DNA of 64,000 nucleotides from Unio delphinus (taxonomy: Eukaryota > Mollusca > Bivalvia > Unionida > Unionidae): the NCBI GenBank assembly GCA_029339505.1, contig JAQISU010000026.1, positions 3,236,001 to 3,300,000 of the forward strand, given 5' to 3'. This document shows positions 25,308 through 33,863 of the stretch, in pieces (position 1 is the first letter of the stretch; each line of letters starts with the position of its first letter). The translations under genes were made by a program, and so were the position numbers. The notes beneath the pieces were generated by a model that saw only the letters and a program-made list of their open reading frames with translations, searched no databases and was not told the DNA's origin.

Positions 25308-26675
25308 TTATGATTTTACAAACAGACTAATCGCTAACACCTCTTCTTGTAAATCAATCAGATTATTTGACTGGTCGGTGAGTTTGAAATTAATTCTGGT
25401 TAATGAATTATTATGGCATCGCATATAGACAGGATTAATTGGGTTTTCAATAATTAGGAATCCTGGAGGAGCTGTTGGTGCAAATGAATAAAGAATCTAT
25501 CCTTGCTGAGCTTGATTTGATCGTTCGAGATTAATTTGATAGCTTCCTTCGATAACATCACACACTAAATTAAGTGCAATCACCGATGAAATATTCACGT
25601 TGAACGGAGCGATATGCCTACCACCACCATCTGGGTCATTATTATGTTTGAGGATTTTTATTTCCGGTGATGCTGTTTTTTTCCACGTATCATGAATTAT
25701 TTTGAAACCAACATCGATGGCATCATTGAGAAGTTTTTTTAGTTCTGGTACGTTATATCCTGGTAGTTTAAATGTTGGGATATCTTCAACGCGGATTTTA
25801 TAGTCTTCTGCAAATCTTGTTCTCGTTTTAGGATTACTTTCACCTAATACCTCTTGAATGATTTGCGCATTAAATGTTTCCATGTCATTGATGATTTTGT
25901 TACATATTTCTACAACACTGATAAATTCATCTCGGGTGAGAGAGCCGGATTTAAGAGATATTAACAACAGTGAAAAATCATTATTCATTGCTGTGAAATT
26001 TTCAGTGGGGTCATCCGGTTGAAGAATGTGGTAGATCTTCTTAGTGGGAGGATCTATCAATTCAATAAAAAAATACAATTTATCATAATCTTTATAACAC
26101 TTTATTGGATTATCCGGTTTTATCACGTCGGTGATATAATCAGTTTTTTGTGGTTCTGGTAAATCAACGGTTTTTCCACCGGGTGGTAATTCAGGCCATC
26201 CTAGTACGGTTCTAATAGAACTTTGATAGATATCTACGACGTATCCTTCTGTGCTTATTTCAATGGCAGATGATAGTGTTGGTTCATGAACTGTTATAGC
26301 GATTTTTGACTCTACTCCAGTAATCGATTTTATTCTACGCGCGAATTCATTATTGATTTGTTCTATTTGGTATGACCCTGTTGGTATCGAAACGACGTTC
26401 CAGTCTGGGGTTCCGTCGGGTTTATTCTTATTCGCAAACACTAAAGAATTATTGGGTTGTTGACCACCAAATGATTTTGATCTGATATTAGGCCAACTGT
26501 GATACATTCGTAGTTTTGCTAGCGCTATCTCCTTCACTGGGACCGGAGAGGGGAAATTCACACTGAATTCTGGATTCGTTGATGTTATTGATATCATGCT
26601 TGTTTGTACTGGGTTCGTGTTCTCCACTATTCGTTGAAGTAATTCCTGCGGTGTTGTCATTGTTATTATACTCAT
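25308..26675 (-). pseudogene. Candidate penton/minor capsid or fibre-associated virion protein, split by an in-frame TAG
   Basis: The gene starts at ATG 26,675 and is open for 392 codons to TAG at 25,497-25,499. The same frame then continues open for 62 more codons to TAA at 25,308-25,310. The first part carries the family-like block LAKLRMYHSWPNIRSK, and a second block reads VSIPTGSYQIEQINNEFA. The part after the stop reads ILYSFAPTAPPGFLIIENP and LTDQSNNLIDL. From memory this is the usual C-terminal half-domain of this Polinton protein family, so the stop interrupts a single protein. The family commonly sits beside Polinton capsid genes. A penton-like role is inference. The gene ends about 46 bp from the left TIR, and its start lies inside the 151-bp duplication. 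Confidence 0.75.
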
Positions 26676-26905
26676 GATTTATTTCTAATTTTGGTATCGA
26701 GGAATCATAAATACTGACCATCACTGAGAACTCACAATCTGGTAATGTTGATATTATTGAGATCATTTTGTTTTTTGGGTTCGTGTTTTCTGATTCCATC
26801 GGTGTTGTCATTGTTATTATACTCATGTTGTCGCTCTAATTTCGATATCGCGGAATCAAAAATACTGACCATCGCTGAGAATTCACTATCTGATATAATC
26901 GTATT
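26590..26905. repeat. 151-bp tandem duplication across a gene junction
   Basis: The block containing GGTCAGTATTTTTGATTCC, then GAGTATAATAACAATGACAA, occurs twice on the minus strand with an offset of 151 bp (anchor GACC at 26,867 and at 26,716). It covers the end of the membrane-protein gene and the ATG region of the next gene. There are now two candidate ATGs, 26,826 and 26,675, and only the second opens the long frame. Confidence 0.85.
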
Positions 26906-27277
26906 ATCGAGTGACGACGATATCATCAATGATAATTGCGAGTATGCGGTTGATGCAATATGAAATTGAAGTAAGTAATTCTGCAGTTTACTCTGGCTGC
27001 ATGATGATATCTTTTTTGCTATCCCGGTTGATATACCCCCGATTGTAGCCACCGCAGAAATGCAAATTGGAACTACGACCGGGGCAATCATTGTAACCGA
27101 TGCAAGTATTATTCCGGCGCCAGTGAGAACGCTTGACACCGAGTATATAATAACATCAATTGCGGTGATTCTTCGTCGGTATTTTTTTATTTTTATTTGA
27201 TACTCCTCAGTGAGGGTTTTGAGTCTATTCTGAAATTCTCTGACCTGATCATAGCGACATTGAGTTGATGAAATCAT
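26732..27277 (-). CDS. Small membrane protein, 3' end altered by duplication
   Basis: 181 codons from ATG 27,277. A charged, coiled-coil-like N-terminus (residues 1-38) precedes two adjacent hydrophobic segments at about 41-62 and 63-86, so it probably spans a membrane twice. The C-terminal part ends within the first copy of a 151-bp tandem duplication. Because 151 is not a multiple of three, the frame meets TGA at 26,732. The ancestral tail probably continued in what is now another frame toward 26,488, overlapping the start of the next gene. I do not recognise the family. It is probably virion- or membrane-associated, by position among structural genes. Confidence 0.7.
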   Translation of the reverse strand: MISSTQCRYDQVREFQNRLKTLTEEYQIKIKKYRRRITAIDVIIYSVSSVLTGAGIILASVTMIAPVVVPICISAVATIGGISTGIAKKISSCSQSKLQNYLLQFHIASTAYSQLSLMISSSLDNTIISDSEFSAMVSIFDSAISKLERQHEYNNNDNTDGIRKHEPKKQNDLNNINITRL

Positions 27278-27328
27278 TTTTATTTTAAAAACACTAGCGT
27301 TTTCAATTGTGAAATCCTTTCAATTTAG

Positions 27329-28276
27329 TTATTTACTTAAATCCGCTACGAATTCTACATACCACGTTATTGAAACCCTAACCAAACTTTTATCAGTATA
27401 TGTTATCGTGAACTTTTCAGTTTTATCCTTGTCGATGATCGTTGAAATCGTATTGTTGACCCCGGATGAACTCGACGATGATATATTAAATTGAGTTAAT
27501 GGTGTTACTAGTGTTAATCGATAAATACCCTTAACGGTTGCAGTGATATCTAATTTGTTGTTTGCAGGTGTCCACTCAAATGATCCGTGTTGGATTGTAT
27601 ATACTACGTTGTTGGTTTTCTCATGAGGAATTTTTGTTTTTTCAATGATTGTTATCATCCTCGAAAAATCACCTTTGACGGCTTCGATGAAAGTTTTCGT
27701 CTCATCGATGGATTTTTTAATATCAGGGAGTTTTATTTCAATTTTATCCAACTGGGTTCCAATAAATTTATCAATGATATTTCTACGAAAAACTGAAAAC
27801 TGTTTTCCGTTATCTTCAATTTTAGATTCAAGCGTTGCCAGTACAACCACAAAATTTTTTAACTCATCGTTGAGAGTTTTTAATCGATCTGTAATCGTCG
27901 AAACGAGTACACCCGGTTTGAGTTTACCCTGATCGGAAAATAACGCGATAGTATCCTCGATTGCGTTTTGTTGTTTAACCAAAATATCATCCAGAGAAAT
28001 ATTACTGGTTTTCAATTTACCCTGATCGGAAAATAACGCAACGGTGTTCTCGATTGCGTTTCGTTGTTTAACTAAAATATCATCCAATGACACATCACTG
28101 GATTTCAATTTACCCTGTTTGTCTTGAAATACAACTATTTCATTAGGATCAACACTTGTTAAATTTAACGTCTCAGCGATTTCATCTTCAATTATTTTTT
28201 TTATATCCTTGACAGAATCAGGTGGTGCAGTGCCATCGGGTTTGGGTTTCAAAGATCTCCCCCAAATATCAATCAT
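27329..28276 (-). CDS. Fibre-like protein with 31-residue repeats (putative)
   Basis: 315 codons from ATG 28,276. Residues about 54-118 hold two and a half repeats of a 31-residue unit, each with QGKLK then SLDDILVKQ and ending ALFSD. A helical, probably coiled-coil stretch follows (about 125-215), and then a Ser-rich, beta-type C-terminal part containing SSSSSSG. A repeated stalk plus compact C-terminal domain resembles a fibre or spike architecture. I recognise no family by sequence, so this is inference from layout and position beside the protease and capsid genes. The neighbours run in the same direction with short gaps. The upstream gene is the protease at 28,278-28,724. Confidence 0.7.
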   Translation of the reverse strand: MIDIWGRSLKPKPDGTAPPDSVKDIKKIIEDEIAETLNLTSVDPNEIVVFQDKQGKLKSSDVSLDDILVKQRNAIENTVALFSDQGKLKTSNISLDDILVKQQNAIEDTIALFSDQGKLKPGVLVSTITDRLKTLNDELKNFVVVLATLESKIEDNGKQFSVFRRNIIDKFIGTQLDKIEIKLPDIKKSIDETKTFIEAVKGDFSRMITIIEKTKIPHEKTNNVVYTIQHGSFEWTPANNKLDITATVKGIYRLTLVTPLTQFNISSSSSSGVNNTISTIIDKDKTEKFTITYTDKSLVRVSITWYVEFVADLSK

Positions 28277-28277
28277 G

Positions 28278-28724
28278 CTATTGTAAAACTCTTTCTCTCT
28301 CTAAAAAGCGATTGCTAGTGTATTCATTCACGACAACATGTGGTGGTTTTCCGCTTGGGTTACTCAAGGAGTTAGAAATAGCGTCAAGGACATTTAATAC
28401 TTCGCTGCCACATATTGGTGGGTCATTCATTTGTTGTGTTGGTAGCGTAGAATACCAAGTCTTCATTGGAAGGGTTTTTATATACCGCATAAACTCTTTT
28501 GGTGGGGCTAATCCATATGAATCGAAATAAACAATCCCACGTGGATCAATAGCGTATGCAACCCAGTGAGTACCAGGTCCGGTGCTGTTATCGAGATTAA
28601 TAATACCTGTTTCAGTTTTGTTTGGTTGATGTGGTAATTGATCTTTCATAAAAACACCTCTGAAATTTTTAATCACTAGTTTTTTAGCCGCATCCATTAA
28701 ATCAAAATTGGACATGGGAACCAT
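28278..28724 (-). CDS. Adenain-like cysteine protease (maturation protease)
   Basis: About 149 residues. I use ATG 28,724 (MVPMSNFDLMDAAKK). ATG 28,715 is also possible, and the frame is open further upstream only from a GTG. The fold markers of the adenovirus-protease/Ulp1 clan appear in order: GPGTHWVAY with catalytic His53, VYFDSYG with Asp68, LPTQQMND with the oxyanion Gln97 or 98, and ICGSEVL with nucleophile Cys105. The conserved KNFRGVFMKDQLP block is near the N-terminus. It is expected to cleave capsid or core precursors in the assembling particle. The gene starts 11 bp after the preceding gene ends, which suggests co-transcription. All catalytic residues are present. Confidence 0.93.
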   Translation of the reverse strand: MVPMSNFDLMDAAKKLVIKNFRGVFMKDQLPHQPNKTETGIINLDNSTGPGTHWVAYAIDPRGIVYFDSYGLAPPKEFMRYIKTLPMKTWYSTLPTQQMNDPPICGSEVLNVLDAISNSLSNPSGKPPHVVVNEYTSNRFLERERVLQ

Positions 28725-28735
28725 AGGTTCCTCAA

Positions 28736-29215
28736 TTAATAAATCGTTCCTGGTAGTCTTAGACCCTTTCCGCTGTACCACGAATACGGGGTTCCTGGTA
28801 GTCTTAGACCCAATCCGTGAACGGATCGTCCCTTTTTTTTATATCCTTTCCCAGTTGCCTTCTTTAGTGCCATTCCTGCTGCAGTACCAACGGCTCCTAA
28901 CGCTGCCGCTTTAGCCACCGCTGGGGCTGCTGCTGCAATCAATGCTGGAATCGCAGCTAACAACGGAAATATACCGCCTGTTTTAATCATATTTTTGATA
29001 GCAGCTGCAGAGAGAGTAATCTGAACACCTTTTTTGGCTGCAAGTGCATCATTGAAATGTTTTATTTGACGAGTTGTCAGCGATAGTTTATTTGCACCAC
29101 CAGTCATTTGGTTGGGTTTCAACGTGATTGTGGTTCCACATTTTTTAGCTGATTCCGATTGCAATTTTTTTAATTGACCGGGAGTTAACGCAACACTAAT
29201 AACACTATATGACAT
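28736..29215 (-). CDS. Small hydrophobic virion/core protein (Polinton structural family)
   Basis: 159 codons from ATG 29,215. The N-terminal half has two similar segments ending in short amphipathic helices (VALTPGQLKKLQ and LSLTTRQIKHFNDAL). A strongly hydrophobic Ala/Leu-rich region follows (about 79-118), then a basic stretch (GKGYKKKGR). The C-terminus repeats GLRLPGT twice (residues 136-142 and 151-157). The DNA reflects this as a 44-bp-spaced direct repeat of GTTCCTGGTAGTCTTAGACC. From memory this layout is a frequent small structural protein in metazoan Polintons, possibly membrane-active. Function is inference. Confidence 0.8.
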   Translation of the reverse strand: MSYSVISVALTPGQLKKLQSESAKKCGTTITLKPNQMTGGANKLSLTTRQIKHFNDALAAKKGVQITLSAAAIKNMIKTGGIFPLLAAIPALIAAAAPAVAKAAALGAVGTAAGMALKKATGKGYKKKGRSVHGLGLRLPGTPYSWYSGKGLRLPGTIY

Positions 29216-29255
29216 TATACATAATTGATTGATTCTAAATCGTTTACAATTTCAA

Positions 29256-30671
29256 TTACATGTTTTCTACTGGGGCATCTACCACTCTCATTCTTCCACC
29301 AACACCTTCAAGTAGCATTGATTTATCACTGAGAATGACAGCAACCGCTCTATAATTAGCAATAGCACCACGAGTCACATTAGCTCTAAAGTGTATATCA
29401 ACGACGGACTGTCTTGTTAAATCGAGATGTTCCAGTGAGAAGTAATAGATCGGATACAGATTTTTAAAATCATATTGTGATATTTGCAAACCAGTATCGA
29501 CATTTTGATCACGTGCCATAAATGACAACAGACGATGATACACGCGTGCAATATGATTTTCTGTGTAATTAAGTTGTATATCCTCGGATGGTTCCTGTTG
29601 GCCGTTTATTCTCAGTGAGACGTCTTTCACACCTAACTGATCAAATATCATATGGCTGGAGAGTTGATTGCCAACTCGTGTGTTATCCTGTAACGCAATA
29701 AATATATGACGTGGCGCAGCAACACCTTATTTTGATGCTAGATTCCACGTGAATAACCCGTTCAGATTTGATTGCTTCACATCTGTACTCACGGTTAGCC
29801 AACTCAACAACGACTTTCCTCCTTGGTCCATAAATGATAGTAATCGTTCTTCTGCGGTGATTGCTGGAGTCAACACTGGCATCCACAATGATATTTTTGT
29901 TAAATTGACTTTACCGGCATCAGCATTTGGATTTGCAACATCTGCTGGAATCCTCCAGATTGCGTCACTATCATCACTCTTTCGTACAAGCGATACTGTA
30001 TGCTTCGCCCCATAAATAACTTTTCGGACGTTTCTACAGAATCCAAATATGTGATGCAGTGGAATCGCGCATGAAAATGATTTACGCGCTCCTTGCAACA
30101 TTGAAATACGTGTTGCAGCCCCTAGATTGAAATTAACATCGTTGTTTATAATCATATCTTCGATACCAGCAGGAGCAGGGTTAGCAGCACGATCATTTGG
30201 TCGTCTTACAACGAATTGTTTTCCTCCAGCGGTATTTGTAGCATCTTTTGCAAACATCATAGAAGGTCCTGCTGATCTTGTATAATCATCGGAATATCTC
30301 GCTAACCCGATTATTGTTGTAGCCACATCAACATCGCGATCTATCGACTCGATTTCTTTTCCATCAATGAGATATTTTGCACTCTCAAATAACGCCATGA
30401 TACCATTATTGACAAAACCAACTTGAGTACCAGCTGGAAACGGTGATGGTACAGCAGTAGTATCAGCAGCTGTTACAAGTTCTCCTTCTACTTCAATAAA
30501 CGCTTCACAGGGCAAAAAATATTTACTGGTATCATGGACTTGAAGTTCAATTCGCGATCGACTATTTGCGTCTATTGCATGATAAGCGTAATATTGATAA
30601 TCGCGTACAGAATCATCCTTGCCAACTGGGGCGTCTATATCAAACGCCGGATCATGTGATTTTTTGAACAT
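29256..30671 (-). pseudogene. Major capsid protein (double jelly-roll), split by an in-frame TAA
   Basis: Starts at ATG 30,671 and is open for 314 codons. Recognisable blocks are YFLPCEAFIEVEGELV, VGFVNNGIMALFESAKYLID, PLHHIFGFCRNVRKVIYGAK and KISLWMPVLTP. This pattern is typical of Polinton/adintovirus major capsid proteins. TAA at 29,727-29,729 then interrupts it. The same frame reopens at once with APRHIFIALQDNT and runs to the stop at 29,256, adding about 156 codons with the C-terminal jelly-roll features (LNYTENHIARVYHRLL, NLYPIYYFSLEHLDL). Total length about 471 codons, normal for the family. The break is a single stop with no frameshift. Either it is a recent nonsense mutation or it is read through. 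Confidence 0.92.
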
Positions 30672-30717
30672 TTTATTCTATTTATCAGAGTCTAAATCGT
30701 GAAATCATAAACGATTT

Positions 30718-31164
30718 TCATCGACGTAGTTTTTTAAAGCCGCTTCCTGCTATCATATTTGCAATATTGCTTTGGTCGGGGGTTAAAGCCATCGACGCTA
30801 ATTTTTCGTCTACTGCGTTATTTATAATTCTACTAACACTTGCAGGCATCTCTGCTGTAGATGGTAACGGTTTCTTTTTTCGTAAATCAATTCGTGATTT
30901 CACTAATGATGTTAATTTATTCTTCGCAGTTGAAAATGCTTTTCCAGCAAGATCTCCAACAGCACCAATACCCTTATCACGAATAACTTCAATTGCTTTC
31001 ATTCCTAGTTGTTTAGCTAACGGCATCACTTTTGGAGCCATTCTCGCAAATAACCCTGCAATGGTATTGCCTAAACCATCTCCGTAGTATGCTCTATAAA
31101 CCGGAAACCGTGAATTAACTACGTAGACGGGGGTTGGTTTATCATGATTGTAGTGTATGATCAT
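30718..31164 (-). CDS. Small basic virion/core-like protein (Polinton family)
   Basis: 148 codons from ATG 31,164. It has PVYRAYYGDGLGNTIAGLFA, then an amphipathic helix with APKVMPLAKQLG. A basic region around residues 84-100 contains KSRIDLRKKKPLP, and the C-terminus is GSGFKKLRR. A glycine-rich GDGLG followed by hydrophobic helices is common in a small structural protein next to Polinton capsid genes, comparable in position to adenovirus core or Mu-like peptides. Its start lies against a conserved leader shared with the gene at 31,227. Function is inferred from context. Confidence 0.75.
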   Translation of the reverse strand: MIIHYNHDKPTPVYVVNSRFPVYRAYYGDGLGNTIAGLFARMAPKVMPLAKQLGMKAIEVIRDKGIGAVGDLAGKAFSTAKNKLTSLVKSRIDLRKKKPLPSTAEMPASVSRIINNAVDEKLASMALTPDQSNIANMIAGSGFKKLRR

Positions 31165-31226
31165 TATTTGAAATCAGAAACCATTTTTCAATTGGAAACG
31201 CTAGCGTTTTTATTCAATCCCGGTGA
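31165..31226 (-). promoter_or_regulatory. Leader/promoter copy 1
   Basis: Immediately upstream of ATG 31,164 the minus strand carries CAATTGAAAAATGGTTTCTG followed by ATTTCAAATA. It is nearly identical to the leader before ATG 32,192. A perfect 14-bp palindrome AAACGCTAGCGTTT lies at 31,196-31,209. It is probably a shared promoter or 5' leader. Confidence 0.6.
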
Positions 31227-32192
31227 TTAATCACTGTGATAATCCTCTACTAACTCGTCAATGAAATCTCGATATGTTTTGATATCCATGATACCGCCGG
31301 CAAATAACCGTCTACAGATATCAGCTGCTTCATTAATTATTTCCGGTGAGTTATTTCCAGCTCGGAAACCTCCTACAAGAACTTCTAATCGTGATATATC
31401 ATTGATAACACTACCAGGACATGAAATCCTTGGATTCTCACTGGAATCTTGCAATCCGCTTCCGCTATAACCCATTGCTACATCCATTTTTTTCATTTCT
31501 TCTAAATTGGCTTTTTGTAAATAATCAAGAATATCATCATCAGGTGGTAGTTGTTTTTTAGGTGAAAAAGATATTTTCTTTGCAGGTTGCTGTCGCCTTC
31601 CTCGCAATTTTCGTGGTTTTTGTTGTTGTTTAAACTCTTCGTATTGATTATACACTATATCCACCGCTTTTCTATATTCAATATATGATGCGTTATCCTT
31701 CTTCCTAATTCTACCTGTTTTTTCAGTTTCGATTTTGTAGAATATATCAGCCCAATGATCTAAATTTCTAACAAACTTATGATGTTCTGGTTTCAACATA
31801 TTTTTCCTGTTTTCATAAGTCGTAACAACAAGCGCAGGAATTTCTGTTGAATCAGTCTTATTAATCGCTGCTAAACCCGCCTCGTTAAATATCACGCGTA
31901 AATCATCTACTATTTCTTTTGATTCCATTTGTTCAGTTTTCGCTGCTATTTTTTCGAGTTCACCAATAACAGATTTTCCCGTCTCGGGAACATCTCCCAG
32001 TATAGCACGCTCTATCCCTTTCGTTGCTGTGGTTACTGGTTTAAACAATTCTTCGGATCCCATAGCAAAATCAGTCTGAAGACTCTGTCGTTGTTGTAGT
32101 TTATTCCGTACAGAGTCACGAATTGGTACAAATCTCCTGATTGCATCCAGTCGTTCACGAGCCAATCGGGTTGTTAATGCTTCATTGACCAT
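31227..32192 (-). CDS. Conserved Polinton protein of unknown function
   Basis: 321 codons from ATG 32,192. It is mostly helical and charged, with a long central basic region (QQKPRKLRGRRQQPAKK, about residues 190-206) and a short GSGL motif near 245. The C-terminal block reads LEVLVGGFRAGNNSPEIINE and FAGGIMDIKTYRDFIDEL. That block recurs, from memory, in many metazoan Polintons. No enzymatic motif is seen. It lies upstream of the capsid-type genes on the same strand, so a virion or scaffold role is possible but unproven. Confidence 0.75.
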   Translation of the reverse strand: MVNEALTTRLARERLDAIRRFVPIRDSVRNKLQQRQSLQTDFAMGSEELFKPVTTATKGIERAILGDVPETGKSVIGELEKIAAKTEQMESKEIVDDLRVIFNEAGLAAINKTDSTEIPALVVTTYENRKNMLKPEHHKFVRNLDHWADIFYKIETEKTGRIRKKDNASYIEYRKAVDIVYNQYEEFKQQQKPRKLRGRRQQPAKKISFSPKKQLPPDDDILDYLQKANLEEMKKMDVAMGYSGSGLQDSSENPRISCPGSVINDISRLEVLVGGFRAGNNSPEIINEAADICRRLFAGGIMDIKTYRDFIDELVEDYHSD

Positions 32193-32240
32193 TATTTGAA
32201 ATCAGAAACAATTTTTCAATTGCAAAACAATTTTTCAATC
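32193..32240 (-). promoter_or_regulatory. Leader/promoter copy 2
   Basis: Minus-strand sequence before ATG 32,192 reads CAATTGAAAAATTGTTTCTG then ATTTCAAATA. It differs from copy 1 at about one position over 30 bp, and a second CAATTTTTC-like block follows upstream. Confidence 0.6.
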
Positions 32241-32304
32241 CCGACCTAACACCATCGGATGATCATGGAAGTGTTATTTCACTGTGAGACAGCTTCGTTC
32301 AATG

Positions 32305-32359
32305 ATGGGGAAAGTCACATAATTGCTATAAATAATAATAATACTGTGACTTTCCCCAT
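32305..32359. promoter_or_regulatory. 15-bp perfect stem-loop
   Basis: ATGGGGAAAGTCACA at 32,305-32,319 is the exact inverted partner of TGTGACTTTCCCCAT at 32,345-32,359, around a 25-nt AT-rich loop. It lies in the largest non-coding gap of the element (32,241-32,497). A terminator, a processing site or a replication-related hairpin are all possible. Confidence 0.7.
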
Positions 32360-32497
32360 TCTATTTTTGATCAATCCGAACCAGCCATCAATTTTTTATT
32401 CACTGATTTCAACAGTTTTGATCAAAAAATGCTAAAAAAAAAATTAAAATCTCTATGAGGGACGGTCACAATCAAATAATGATAAATGGTTGGTCAA

Positions 32498-32899
32498 TCA
32501 AAATTGTTCATTTTCTTGAATTAACGCCCGTAGGTTTCTAACTTTAGAATTAACCTCCTTTTTCAATTCGTATTCGTACCCCAATTCTTTTCGTATTCGT
32601 TCTACGATGGTATACAACGGAGCGAACACACTTACGTCACTGGAGAATGCGAGAGAGTCCTTAATAGAATTCTGAATTCTTTTGATGAGCGCATACTTCT
32701 TTGGTAGCATGTATTTATTGTTGTTAACTCCGTATTCTATGTCCTGAAAATCAGACATGATTTGATCAGGATTTAACCCATCTGATAGTTCAATATCCCA
32801 ACTTTTCAATTTTGAAATCTCGGATATGATGCTATTCATGTTTTCAGAATTCATTATTCTATAACAATTATATATTTCTAAATGAAAAATATGACGCAT
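32498..32899 (-). CDS. Hypothetical Polinton protein
   Basis: 133 codons from ATG 32,899, whose A overlaps the stop of the upstream gene (TAATG). A later start at MNSENMNSII (about 32,854) is possible. It is helical and charged, with no motif I recognise and no membrane segment. Its place between the HNH gene and the structural block gives no clear hint of role. Confidence 0.55.
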   Translation of the reverse strand: MRHIFHLEIYNCYRIMNSENMNSIISEISKLKSWDIELSDGLNPDQIMSDFQDIEYGVNNNKYMLPKKYALIKRIQNSIKDSLAFSSDVSVFAPLYTIVERIRKELGYEYELKKEVNSKVRNLRALIQENEQF

Positions 32900-33390
32900 T
32901 AGACATAACTAAATTGAATTTTTTGTCTCGTCCTTTTTGAAATAGCTGATCGATAAACCCCCTCTGCAACTTTTCGTACTGAGGATATACAAATATCGAA
33001 GTGCCTACTGGCTTCATTCATTGATTGAAATATTTTTTCTTCGTTAGTTATCGTATTCAAAGATTTCACAGATCTCGCTTTTTTCGAGTATTTCCCAGTC
33101 CCCCCTCGTTCGGAATTTTCACTTTGTGTGATAGCCTGCAGATTTGATAAAGAATCGTTTTTCGGATTAGAATCGATATGATCAATAACAAAATCATCCT
33201 CGATCAATCCATGGAAACACTCGTACACGAAACGATGATTGAGATATTTCTTCCTTCCAGCACCAAACATCAAATACCCCATACCATTATCCCACCCAAC
33301 TGGTTTCTTCAGTCTGCGGTTTCTTACAACACCATCACTGGATGCTTCATAATTTGTGATCACAGGGTGTTGTCTGAATTCTTGGTTCAT
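32899..33390 (-). CDS. HNH endonuclease, homing type (NUMOD4-HNH)
   Basis: 163 codons from ATG 33,390. The N-terminus (YEASSDGVVRNRRLKKP) matches the NUMOD4-type DNA-binding motif. The HNH block is NHRFVYECFHG followed by VIDHIDSNPKNDSLSNLQ (residues 68-85, with the DH pair at 70-71). The C-terminal SMNEASRHFDICISSVRKVA looks like a NUMOD1-type helix-turn-helix. Such proteins are usually free-standing homing endonucleases of phages and large DNA viruses. I think it cuts DNA and may favour its own spread or mark a viral-type origin. It overlaps the next gene by one base and sits in tandem with the zinc protein upstream. Confidence 0.88.
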   Translation of the reverse strand: MNQEFRQHPVITNYEASSDGVVRNRRLKKPVGWDNGMGYLMFGAGRKKYLNHRFVYECFHGLIEDDFVIDHIDSNPKNDSLSNLQAITQSENSERGGTGKYSKKARSVKSLNTITNEEKIFQSMNEASRHFDICISSVRKVAEGVYRSAISKRTRQKIQFSYV

Positions 33391-33404
33391 TCGTATACAT
33401 AATA

Positions 33405-33839
33405 CTATTGTTTGTCTAATTCATCGTTTGGTTTAATGATAAATCTTTCGATGTAGTCTTGAGGAGTTCTTATGATTTTATCCTTGACTCTGTCAAGAAT
33501 ACTGACTTTGTCAGCGTCAAGAATACTGACTTTGTCAGCGTCAAGAATACTGACTTTGTCAGCGTCAGGGTCAAAATTTCTGATTGATTGTCCATTTTTT
33601 ATTCTTTTATCATAATATCGCTTCAACTCCCTGTATCGCTTACCACCGCAATTTAGACACAACTGAGATTTTCCCCTGACCCCAACTCCACATAGAATAC
33701 AGGGTAACGGACCAAGGCTTCCACGTCGAAAGCTTTGCATATGATACCCACAGAACTCATTTCTGCATGATTTGTTACACGGGGTTATTGATCCAATCAT
33801 AAGCCACTTGCAGTGATTCATTATATAAAAATCTTTCAT
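33405..33839 (-). CDS. Cys-rich zinc-binding protein with DADKVSIL repeats
   Basis: 144 codons from ATG 33,839. ATG 33,821 (MNHCKWLMIGS) is the alternative. Two metal-site clusters are visible: C10, C21, C25, C30 with H33 (CNKSCRNEFCGYH), and C47, C50, C61, C64 (CILCGVG...CLNCGG). Three exact copies of the octapeptide DADKVSIL follow, from a 24-bp tandem repeat at about 33,490-33,565. The Cys pattern is one I associate with small Polinton proteins. DNA or RNA binding is likely but unproven. It is divergent from the polymerase gene, with only 24 bp between the ATGs, so both promoters must lie in or overlap coding sequence. Confidence 0.75.
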   Translation of the reverse strand: MKDFYIMNHCKWLMIGSITPCNKSCRNEFCGYHMQSFRRGSLGPLPCILCGVGVRGKSQLCLNCGGKRYRELKRYYDKRIKNGQSIRNFDPDADKVSILDADKVSILDADKVSILDRVKDKIIRTPQDYIERFIIKPNDELDKQ

Positions 33840-33863
33840 TTAAATGCTTGTTTTAATTATAGC

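Noticed and set aside
26488..26826. 112-residue minus-strand frame as a separate Polinton gene
   Set aside because: It is best explained as a chimera made by the 151-bp duplication: the start of one gene read into the displaced tail of its neighbour.
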